In this document: positions 51,490 through 59,127 of the stretch, one piece after another
How positions within the stretch are numbered: position 1 is the stretch's first letter
Layout of the letters: each line of letters begins with the position of its first letter
Translations under genes and position numbers: made by a program
Origin: an uncultured Alloprevotella sp.
Lineage (GTDB): Bacteria > Bacteroidota > Bacteroidia > Bacteroidales > Bacteroidaceae
Length of the DNA stretch: 64,000 nucleotides
Reading direction: 5' to 3'
Assembly: GCA_944320745.1 (NCBI GenBank)
Contig: CALUIN010000007.1
Location: 16,792 to 80,791 of the forward strand
Notes under the pieces: model-generated
The model's database searches: none
What the model was told of the DNA's origin: nothing
Seen by the model: the letters and a program-made list of their open reading frames with translations, nothing else

Positions 51490-52977
51490 TCAGGCTGCCG
51501 CGACGGGAGCTTGAGCGCGCCGGCTGATGAGCCAAAGGCCGGTCATGGTCAGCAGGCCGTTGAGCATCAGCAGTTCGTAGCCGAACGTGTAGCCCCACAG
51601 GCGGGGCGCTGCGAAGTCCAGCATGCCGCACACCACGGGACTGGCCACGACAATCCAGGGCACCAGGCGGTCGGCCGGCCGGCGGCGCGTGGCCAGGCCG
51701 AAGGCGTAGAGGCCGAGCAAGGGGCCGTAGGTGTAGGAGACCAGTACGTAGATGGTATTGATGACATTCGGGCCGCCGGCCGCGCGGAACAGGAACAGAC
51801 TGGCCAGAAAGGCTGCCACGACGCACACGTGAACCCGGCGGCGCAACCGCGCCGCGCGGCGGGGAGAAAGGCCGCGGTCCTCCAGCCGGAGCAAGTCGAT
51901 GCAGCAGCTGGTGGTCAGGGCCGTCAGCGTGGAGTCGGTGCTGGCGAAGGCGGCTGCCACGACGCCCACCGTGAAGGGGATGACGACGAGCGGCCCGAGT
52001 ACGCCGTCGGCCACGAGCGTGGGCAGCAGAGCGTCGCCCGCAGCGGGCGGCGTGATGCCCCGCGCCGCACAGAGAGCGTGGAGAAGCACGCCGAGCGAGA
52101 GGAGCAGCAGATTGAGCGGCAGGAAACAGGCGCCGTAGGCGCACATATTGCGCTGGGCCTCGCGCAGTGACTTGCACGTCAGGTTTTTCTGCATCATGCT
52201 TTGGTCCAGTCCGGTCATCACGACGACGACAAATATGCCGCTCGAAAACTGCCGCCAGAAAGCCTGCGGGCTCCCCGGGTCCCACTCAAAGACACGGCTC
52301 ATGGGACTGTCCGCCACGGTGCGGACAGCTTCAGCCGGTGTGAGGCCGAGACCCGAAACGGTGATGGCGAGCAAAGCGACAAGGGCCAGCAGCAGACAGG
52401 CGGTCTGGAACATGTCGGTGCGCACCAGGGTGAAAATGCCGCCGCGCCGCGTATAGGCCCAGATGAGGGCCAGGACGACGAGGGCTATGGCGAGAAACGC
52501 GAGGGGGCTCTGCGCCGCGGCCGAACCGGGGACGCACACGAACTGCTGCAGCACGAGGCAGGCCAGGTAGAGGCGCGCGCCGCCGGCCGCCAGCTTGCCG
52601 AGCACGAAGAAAAGGGCGCCGACGCGGTGGGTGCGCGCGCCGAACCGGCCCTCCAGATAGGTGTAGATGCTTGTCAGGCGCAGCCGGTAATAAAGGGGGA
52701 GCAGCACGAAGGCCACTGCAATATAGCCAAAAAAGAAACCGGCGCACATCTGCAGATACGTCATGCCCGTCGTAGCGACCCAGCCGGGTACGGAAACGAA
52801 CGAGACGCCGGATATGCTGGCCCCTATCATGCCGAAGCCGACCATCCACCACGGTGAGCGCCGCCCGGCACGAAAGAAGGTGTCGTTGTCGGCCCGGCGC
52901 GCGGTCCGGCCCGACAGCCAGAGCAGTAAGGCGAAATAGACGGCCAGCGTGGCCAGAAGGAGAAGAGTCTGGTGCAT
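51490..52977 (-). CDS. Sodium:solute symporter (SSS family)
   Basis: 495-aa inner-membrane transporter with about 13 helices. The N-terminal TFFRAGRRSPWWMVGFGMIG and ASISGVSFVSVPGWV, ATTGMTYLQMCAGFF and TGLDQSMMQKNLTCKS are typical of the SSS group related to SglT/NanT-like importers of Bacteroidota. Solute unknown (sugar or sialic-acid type possible). The TAAATTTG box is at 53007-53014. Confidence 0.9.
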   Translation of the reverse strand: MHQTLLLLATLAVYFALLLWLSGRTARRADNDTFFRAGRRSPWWMVGFGMIGASISGVSFVSVPGWVATTGMTYLQMCAGFFFGYIAVAFVLLPLYYRLRLTSIYTYLEGRFGARTHRVGALFFVLGKLAAGGARLYLACLVLQQFVCVPGSAAAQSPLAFLAIALVVLALIWAYTRRGGIFTLVRTDMFQTACLLLALVALLAITVSGLGLTPAEAVRTVADSPMSRVFEWDPGSPQAFWRQFSSGIFVVVVMTGLDQSMMQKNLTCKSLREAQRNMCAYGACFLPLNLLLLSLGVLLHALCAARGITPPAAGDALLPTLVADGVLGPLVVIPFTVGVVAAAFASTDSTLTALTTSCCIDLLRLEDRGLSPRRAARLRRRVHVCVVAAFLASLFLFRAAGGPNVINTIYVLVSYTYGPLLGLYAFGLATRRRPADRLVPWIVVASPVVCGMLDFAAPRLWGYTFGYELLMLNGLLTMTGLWLISRRAQAPVAAA

Positions 52978-53006
52978 TTTCGGTACAACATTTGGGATTC
53001 AGCCTG

Positions 53007-53014
53007 CAAATTTA
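53007..53014 (-). promoter_or_regulatory. -7 box of the symporter gene
   Basis: TAAATTTG on the minus strand, 29 nt before the ATG at 52977. Confidence 0.55.
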
Positions 53015-53101
53015 CGTTTTCTTCCCGCTTCGGGCGACCGCCGCGGCCGCATGTTTGGATTTATTATGCGCCGCTAAAGCGCATTTCCCGGAAAAAACTT
53101 T

Positions 53102-53109
53102 TATCTTTG
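53102..53109 (+). promoter_or_regulatory. -7 box of the 53183 gene
   Basis: TATCTTTG, 73 nt before the ATG at 53183. Confidence 0.55.
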
Positions 53110-53182
53110 TAACCGGGTTAATACCCGCTCCCCATCCACCCGACGGATGGGAAAGGGAGATACACCTATATAATATTGTCTT

Positions 53183-53824
53183 ATGAAACGACATTTCAGA
53201 CTCCTGCTCCTGCTGCTCGCCGCCCTGCCGGCGCTGATGAGGGCACAGACGGGCGCGGACGACGGATCGGCTACCTCCGTGGCAACGGCAGATTCGCTGG
53301 CCGCGGACTCACTGGCCGACCATGCTTATACGGGCCTGGACCTGCCCCTGCTGGACCTCGGCGCGCCGGGGCTGGACGGCTGCACGCCGTGGGACTACGG
53401 ACTCTACGGCCCCACTTGGCGGCTGCACGAGGGATTTAACGCGCAGTTCGCGCTGAGCCTGACGGCAGCCTTCGGACACGGCGCGCCGTCGGGCGTGGGC
53501 TTCGGACAGAGCGCCGCCCTGGCCTACGCCTTGCCGCTGGGCAGGCGCTTCGACGTGGCAGCCGGCGTCTACGCCGCCCACCTGGACTGGGGCGGATACC
53601 AGCGCACGGAGGGCGGATTCGCGGCCCTTCTGCGCTACCGCCTGACCGACCGCGTGAGCCTCTACGCCTACGGATCGAAGCGTTTTCTCCCGACACGCCA
53701 CCTGCGGCAGGACTTCTTCCCGCTCTATCTCCCCGCGCCGAAGGACCGCATCGGCGCCATGGCCGAATTTAAGATAGGCAACAACGCCATGATTCAAGTC
53801 AGCGTGGAGCGAAACAGTTATTGA
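53183..53824 (+). CDS. Exported beta-barrel-like outer-membrane protein
   Basis: 213 aa. Signal peptide (MKRHFRLLLLLLAALPALMRAQ), an Asp/Ala/Ser-rich linker, then about six amphipathic beta strands (for example NAQFALSLTAAF, DVAAGVYAAHLDWGG, GFAALLRYRL, VSLYAYGSK, NNAMIQVSVERNSY). It ends in an aromatic residue, as outer-membrane barrels do. No named family recognised; 43 nt upstream of the helicase gene. Confidence 0.78.
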   Translation: MKRHFRLLLLLLAALPALMRAQTGADDGSATSVATADSLAADSLADHAYTGLDLPLLDLGAPGLDGCTPWDYGLYGPTWRLHEGFNAQFALSLTAAFGHGAPSGVGFGQSAALAYALPLGRRFDVAAGVYAAHLDWGGYQRTEGGFAALLRYRLTDRVSLYAYGSKRFLPTRHLRQDFFPLYLPAPKDRIGAMAEFKIGNNAMIQVSVERNSY

Positions 53825-53867
53825 CCGTCCAACCCGCGCGGCCCGGACGGCCGCGCACCCATCGTGC

Positions 53868-55802
53868 ATGTTAGAACTCAACCTGAACCGGCAACGGGAA
53901 CTGTTGCAGAAAGAATATGAATACGAGCGCGAGACGTTCCGCCGGGCCACCGAGACACAGGGCATAGGGCGGAAAGTGAAGCGCGGCGAATGCTGGTTTC
54001 CGATAGGCGTCGGCCGCAGCGGATACAACGCCTTGGACCGGCTGACCGTAGAAATCACGCGACAGGAAGATACGGACATCGAGCACAACTTCGAGTACGG
54101 CCGGCCGGTCTGCTTCTTCGAGCAGGACGCCGCCGGACAGCTGCGCTACCTGGACTTCACCGCCATGGTGAGCTACGCCGAGTCGGACCGGATGGTGGTG
54201 GTTCTGCCCGGCGAAGAGGCCCTGCAGCAGCTCCGTGCCCTGGAACGACCCGGCGTACAACTGCACTTCGATGAGACCACTTACCGCCTGATGTTCGACG
54301 CGCTGCGCCGCGTACAGGCGGCCAAGGACAACCGCCTGGCGGAACTGCGCGACCTCTTCTACGGCAAGGCGCCGGTCCGCCTCACCGCCGGCTCGGCCGC
54401 CCCGCTGCGGCTGCCGTGGCTCAACGCCGCCCAGCAAGCCGCCGTGAACGACGTGTTGCGGGCACGGGACTTGCTCATCGTGCACGGGCCGCCGGGGACG
54501 GGGAAGACGACGACGCTTGTCGAAGCCGTCTGCGAAGTGCTGCGCCGCGAGCCGCAAGTCCTGGTGTGCGCGCAAAGCAACATGGCAGTGGACTGGATAG
54601 CGGAACAGCTGGCGGGACGCGGCGTGAACGTGCTGCGCATAGGCAACCCGACGCGCGTGACGGACCAAATGCTGTCCTTCACTTACGAACGCCGCTTTGC
54701 CGACCACCCCGACTACCCTTCCCTATGGCAGCTGCGCCGCACCATACGCCGCCTGCGCGCCACGCCGCGCAAAGGGCGCCCGGAGAATTTCCACCAGAAG
54801 ATGGCCCGCCTGCAAGAGCGGGCGGACGAACTCGAAATCCGCATCCGCCATAGCCTCTTCAACGAGGCGCGGGTCATAGCGGCCACGCTGGCCGGCACGG
54901 CCAACCCGCTCCTTACCGGACTGCGCTTCCACACGCTCTTCATCGACGAGGCGGCACAGGCGCTCGAGGCGGCGTGCTGGATCGCGCTGCAGCGGGCAGA
55001 CCGCGTGGTCCTGGCGGGCGACCACTGCCAGCTGCCGCCTACGGTGAAGTCGCCGGAGGCCTTGCGCGGCGGACTGGGCGTGACGCTCATGGAACGCCTG
55101 GCCTACCGCCACCCGGAAGCAGTACGGCTGCTGACCGTGCAGTACCGCATGAACGAGGCGCTGATGCGCTTCTCGTCCGAATGGTTCTACGGCGGGCAGC
55201 TCACGGCCGCAGCCGAGGTGAAAGGCCGCAGCCTGCTCGACGACCTGGACGAGCCCCTGGTGTGGGTGGACACCAGCGAGGCAGCCGACGGCCTGTTTGA
55301 CGAGCAGTTCGTAGGGGCTTCCTACGGACGGATCAACAAGGGCGAGGCACAGCTCACGCTCCGGACGCTGCGCGACTACGTGCACCACATCGGGCGCCGG
55401 CGGCTGGAGGAAGAGCGTGTGGACATCGGCGTCATTTCTCCCTACCGCGCCCAAGTGCAATACCTGCGCGCGCTGCTACGCCGCGACGACACGCTGCGCC
55501 CCCTTACGGGACAGCTCACGGTGAACACGGTGGACGCCTTCCAAGGCCAGGAGCGCGACGTCATCCTGGTCTCGCTGGTCCGGGCGAACGAGGACGGACA
55601 GATAGGCTTCCTCTCCGACCTGCGCCGCATGAACGTGGCCATCACCCGGGCACGGATGAAACTCATCATCCTGGGTTCGGCGGCCACATTGTGCCGTCAC
55701 CGCTTCTACAGGAAACTCTACGAGGCCTGCCACGTGGTGCCCGCCGACGGCGGCGACACGCCGCCCGGCCCGCCCGGTAGGGACACGGACCACGCGCCTT
55801 AG
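53868..55802 (+). CDS. SF1 helicase/ATPase of the UPF1-SMUBP2 group
   Basis: 644-aa cytosolic protein. N-terminal oligonucleotide-binding region with helical linker (1-180), then Walker A HGPPGTGKTTTLVEA (about 206-220), SNMAVDWIAEQL, DEAAQALEAACW (DEAA), LAGDHCQLPPTV, QYRMNEALM, and the C-terminal VDAFQGQERDVILVSLVR and NVAITRAR motifs. Bacterial members unwind RNA or DNA; role unknown. The final codons and TAG stop lie inside a 21-bp repeat unit, so the C-terminal tail (after about residue 625) may be acquired. Confidence 0.9.
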   Translation: MLELNLNRQRELLQKEYEYERETFRRATETQGIGRKVKRGECWFPIGVGRSGYNALDRLTVEITRQEDTDIEHNFEYGRPVCFFEQDAAGQLRYLDFTAMVSYAESDRMVVVLPGEEALQQLRALERPGVQLHFDETTYRLMFDALRRVQAAKDNRLAELRDLFYGKAPVRLTAGSAAPLRLPWLNAAQQAAVNDVLRARDLLIVHGPPGTGKTTTLVEAVCEVLRREPQVLVCAQSNMAVDWIAEQLAGRGVNVLRIGNPTRVTDQMLSFTYERRFADHPDYPSLWQLRRTIRRLRATPRKGRPENFHQKMARLQERADELEIRIRHSLFNEARVIAATLAGTANPLLTGLRFHTLFIDEAAQALEAACWIALQRADRVVLAGDHCQLPPTVKSPEALRGGLGVTLMERLAYRHPEAVRLLTVQYRMNEALMRFSSEWFYGGQLTAAAEVKGRSLLDDLDEPLVWVDTSEAADGLFDEQFVGASYGRINKGEAQLTLRTLRDYVHHIGRRRLEEERVDIGVISPYRAQVQYLRALLRRDDTLRPLTGQLTVNTVDAFQGQERDVILVSLVRANEDGQIGFLSDLRRMNVAITRARMKLIILGSAATLCRHRFYRKLYEACHVVPADGGDTPPGPPGRDTDHAP

Positions 55803-55850
55803 CCCCGTAAAAACTGGGCCTATCCCCATAAAAACCAGGATAGGCCCCGT
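55797..55850. repeat. 21-bp repeat family, locus 9
   Basis: CCTTAGCCCCGTAAAAACTGG at 55797, then GGCCTATCCCCATAAAAACC and the reverse GGATAGGCCCCGT. Its first unit supplies the helicase TAG stop (55800-55802). Confidence 0.85.
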
Positions 55851-55897
55851 CACAGCTTGCAATAACCTCTTATCTTTCATCCTCAACCCCCTTCTAC

Positions 55898-57421
55898 ATG
55901 AATATTATCCCCACACTGCGCCTGGCTTGTCTGCTGGCCTGCACGCCTCTGCTCGGCATCGCCCAGAGCACGTTTCAACTGGCCGACGAGACTTTGCCCA
56001 ACCCCGACAACGAGCCCGCTCCCGTGCATCCCGTTCCCCACGAACGGCAGATGAAATGGCAGGAGACGGAGTTCTACGCCTTTTTCCACTATGGCATGAA
56101 CACGTACACCGGTCTGGAATGGGGCAACGGCGATGAGAAGGAAAGCATCTTCGCCCCTACGGCACCGCCCGATCCCTACCAGTGGCTCAAAGCGGCCAAG
56201 GCGGCCGGCATGAAGGGCGGCATTGCCGTCGTGAAGCACCACGACGGCTTTTGCCTCTGGCCCACGGAGACGACCACGCACAACGTGACCCGCGGCGGCA
56301 ACGCCTATGCCCGCAATACCAACATCCCGCGCGACTTCGCCAAGGCGGCGCGCAAGCTCCACATGAAGTACGGCTTCTACATCTCTCCCTGGGATCGCAA
56401 CAGTGCGCTCTATGGCACGGAACGCTATGTCAGCGAAGTGTTCCTCCGGCAATGCGCCGAGCTGGCACAGTACGGCACGGAGCAGTTCGAAATGTGGTTC
56501 GACGGAGCCAACGGCGGTAACGGCTATTACGGCGGGGCCTATGACACGCGCTCCATCGACCGGGATACTTACTACGACGTGCCCAACCTGCGCGACTCCG
56601 TCCACAAGGTGTGCCCAGACTGCGTGCTCTGGGGCGTCGGCGGAGAGGCCCGCTGGATAGGCAACGAGGCCGGCTGGGCCGGACAAACCAACTGGTCCAC
56701 AGAAAACCGCGGCTACGCTCCCGAGCGCAACGGCATGTACGGCACGGAGAACGGCTGGTTTTGGCTGCCCGGCGAGAGCGATGCCAAGGGGACTAACATG
56801 GGATGGTTTTACCACGACGGAGAGAAAGCGCTCACTCCCGAACGGCTTTTCCAGATGTACCTCGAAACCGTGGGGCGTAACTCCACGCTGATTCTCAATA
56901 TGCCGCCGGACCGCTCCGGACGCCTGCCGCAGGCTTCGGTAGACGCGCTCGAAGGACTGGGACAGCTGCTGAAGGCGCGGCTTAGCAAAGACCTTGCCCG
57001 CAAGGCCGACGTCAGCGCGAGCGCTACGCGGCGCAGCGGCGAGAACAGGGACTACGCCGCCGACAACCTGACCGACGGCGACAAGGATACGTACTGGGCT
57101 ACGGACGACAGTCTCAGCACCGCCACGATTACGCTCACCTGGAAGAAGCCCCAGGCACTGCGCTACGTCATGCTGATGGAGTACATCCGCAAGGGGCAGC
57201 GAATCAAGGGATTCAAGGTAGAGACCAGCGCCGACGGGCAGACGGGCTGGACGGCCGCAGCTACGGGAGTGGAATGCACGACAGTGGGCTACAAACGCAT
57301 TGTTCCGCTCAACGGCAGTACGGCCGACAGCTACGGGCCCGGTATTACCGCCCGTGGCCTGAGAATCACCATCACGGCCAGCAAGGCCTGCCCGCTGCTG
57401 CATACGCTCTCCGTATTCTAA
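55898..57421 (+). CDS. Alpha-L-fucosidase (glycoside hydrolase family 29)
   Basis: Releases L-fucose from host or plant glycans; exported (signal peptide ending near GIAQ). 507 aa. The GH29 barrel shows EFYAFFHYGMNTYT, KHHDGFCLWPTETTTHN, GFYISPWDRN and EMWFDGANGG, whose Asp is the expected nucleophile (about residue 208). The C-terminal 130 residues form a galactose-binding/F5-F8-like module (LRYVMLMEYIRKGQRIKGFK). It lies directly upstream of the secreted 57450 protein and probably acts with it. Confidence 0.93.
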   Translation: MNIIPTLRLACLLACTPLLGIAQSTFQLADETLPNPDNEPAPVHPVPHERQMKWQETEFYAFFHYGMNTYTGLEWGNGDEKESIFAPTAPPDPYQWLKAAKAAGMKGGIAVVKHHDGFCLWPTETTTHNVTRGGNAYARNTNIPRDFAKAARKLHMKYGFYISPWDRNSALYGTERYVSEVFLRQCAELAQYGTEQFEMWFDGANGGNGYYGGAYDTRSIDRDTYYDVPNLRDSVHKVCPDCVLWGVGGEARWIGNEAGWAGQTNWSTENRGYAPERNGMYGTENGWFWLPGESDAKGTNMGWFYHDGEKALTPERLFQMYLETVGRNSTLILNMPPDRSGRLPQASVDALEGLGQLLKARLSKDLARKADVSASATRRSGENRDYAADNLTDGDKDTYWATDDSLSTATITLTWKKPQALRYVMLMEYIRKGQRIKGFKVETSADGQTGWTAAATGVECTTVGYKRIVPLNGSTADSYGPGITARGLRITITASKACPLLHTLSVF

Positions 57422-57449
57422 CCCTCATCCACCTTCTTTTTCCACTGAC

Positions 57450-58964
57450 ATGAAAATATATCCCTATATCCTCATGGCGGCCGCCCTGCTTCCCGCGGCC
57501 GCGGCGGCACAGCCGGCCGTCACCTTCGAGCAGGACGACTACGCCGGCATCGGCGTCTACGACTCATGGGAAGCATCGCCATTCCGCACGGGCCGGTTAA
57601 GGGGCAACGTCCAGGTGATAGCCAACGGCCTGAACGCCGCCGACGCGACACTCGGCCTGGCTCCCAACCCATCGGGCCGTATGCTGGCCGTCCAGCGGTC
57701 CCGCTTCGGGAGCAACACCTTCGGGGCACGCATCGACCTGAAGCAGCCTTTCGAGCTGACGCCGCAGACCAAGTTCGTGCACGTCCTCATCCACAAGCCC
57801 GTGGCCGGGCGCGTCATGCTCATCGGCCTGGGCAAGCGGCGCGAACGTGCCGGGCAGTCGCCCGAAGCAGAGCAGTTCTGGGCCTTCTCCACGGCTACCG
57901 TCGTCCCGGGCAAGTGGAACGATGCCGTATTCCCCGTCAAGGGGGCCGGCGGCATAGACATCTACAGCCTCGTCGTCGTGCCGGACTGCGAGTCCCCGCA
58001 CGCGCTCCCAGCGGACTTTGCCGCCTACGTGGACGAAATCATGGTGAACAGCGACCCCCGGCCGCGCTTTGTCTATGGCGACTATGTGCGCGCCTTCCCC
58101 GACGACGCCGAGTCGCTCCGTCCGGCCAACCGCCTGCGGGCCATCGAAGTCGGCGGTCCGGCCGGCGGCACACAGACGCTCGCACTGCCCGAGGCGCAGC
58201 GCCCCCTGCTCTACCGCGACCTGACGGACAGCGCCTTCACCGCCCGCGCCGGCGACTCGATCTCCGTACGCTTCCGGGGCGAGCTCGGCTGGCTCAACGG
58301 CTACATCTACCTGGACCGCGGACGCGACGGCCGTTTCGACGCCGCCCTCACCCCCGACCGGAAAGCACCCCGCCCGGGCAGCGACCTTCTGGCCTTCGCC
58401 TACGTCGAAATGGAAGAGAACCAGTGGGGATTCCGCGGGCAGGACGGAGCCCGGGTCAGCGGCGACGCGCGCAATGTCCTTGACCCGCCGGCCTTCGCCC
58501 TACCGGCAGATCTTGCCCCCGGCTTCTACCGCGTGCGGTTCAAGCTGGACTGGGGCGACGCCGACCCGGCCGGACGCACCGGACAAACGAACAGCCTGCA
58601 GCGCAACGGCGGCATCATCGTCGACACCCGGCTCAACGTCCACGGCGACTACTGCAACGTGAACGACGCCAACCGCAACGGCGAAGTGCTCACCGCCGAC
58701 GGGCAAAAGCTCGTAAAGTTCCAGGCTCCGTTCGGTAAGCCTTTCGCCATCCGCATGAACCCCGAGAACGGCTTCACCTACGCCGGCGTCCGTGTGCGTC
58801 ACGGCTACAACCTGGCCGGCGACAGCATCGTCCACGGGACCAGGCAATTCGACGAGACGTTCTTCCCCGCCTCCGCCTTCAAGGACGACGTGCTCACGCT
58901 CCCCGGCTCCTGCATGGACGGTGACGTGGAAATCGAAGGGCTCTTTATCGAAATCAAGAAATAA
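57450..58964 (+). CDS. Secreted multi-domain protein with GEVED-like segment
   Basis: 504 aa. Signal peptide (MKIYPYILMAAALLPAAAAAQ), an N-terminal beta-sandwich (about 22-200, carbohydrate-binding-like), then ELGWLNGYIYLDRGRDGRFD, which resembles the acidic D-x-N-x-D-G-x-F/D of GEVED domains, and a beta-rich C-terminus (NPENGFTYAGVRVRHGYNL). No catalytic motif recognised. It is 28 nt after the fucosidase gene, so a role in glycan binding or fucoside use is inferred. Confidence 0.75.
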   Translation: MKIYPYILMAAALLPAAAAAQPAVTFEQDDYAGIGVYDSWEASPFRTGRLRGNVQVIANGLNAADATLGLAPNPSGRMLAVQRSRFGSNTFGARIDLKQPFELTPQTKFVHVLIHKPVAGRVMLIGLGKRRERAGQSPEAEQFWAFSTATVVPGKWNDAVFPVKGAGGIDIYSLVVVPDCESPHALPADFAAYVDEIMVNSDPRPRFVYGDYVRAFPDDAESLRPANRLRAIEVGGPAGGTQTLALPEAQRPLLYRDLTDSAFTARAGDSISVRFRGELGWLNGYIYLDRGRDGRFDAALTPDRKAPRPGSDLLAFAYVEMEENQWGFRGQDGARVSGDARNVLDPPAFALPADLAPGFYRVRFKLDWGDADPAGRTGQTNSLQRNGGIIVDTRLNVHGDYCNVNDANRNGEVLTADGQKLVKFQAPFGKPFAIRMNPENGFTYAGVRVRHGYNLAGDSIVHGTRQFDETFFPASAFKDDVLTLPGSCMDGDVEIEGLFIEIKK

Positions 58965-59020
58965 GCCAGCGCTGCGGGCGGCAGGAATAGCCGCCCGCAG
59001 CCCGCACCGCTCACAGCGGC

Positions 59021-59064
59021 AACGGGCCTTAGCCGAGGAAAAACTCGGCTAAGGCCCGTTTTTT
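59021..59064 (+). terminator. Terminator built from an inverted 21-bp repeat pair (locus 10)
   Basis: AACGGGCCTTAGCCGAG (59021-59037) and its exact complement (59044-59060) form a 17-bp stem with loop GAAAAA and six T. The stem arms are the repeat core CCTTAGCC, so the repeat works as the terminator of the fucosidase operon. Confidence 0.9.
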
Positions 59065-59068
59065 CTTC

Positions 59069-59096
59069 CCTTAGCCCCGTCGCGACGGGGCTAAGG
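59069..59096. repeat. Second inverted 21-bp repeat pair (locus 10)
   Basis: CCTTAGCCCCGT (59069-59080) and ACGGGGCTAAGG (59085-59096) form a perfect 12-bp stem around CGCG, 4 nt after the previous hairpin and in the gap between convergent genes. Confidence 0.88.
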
Positions 59097-59127
59097 CGCG
59101 TGGCGGCGGGACCGGGGCCCGCCGCCG

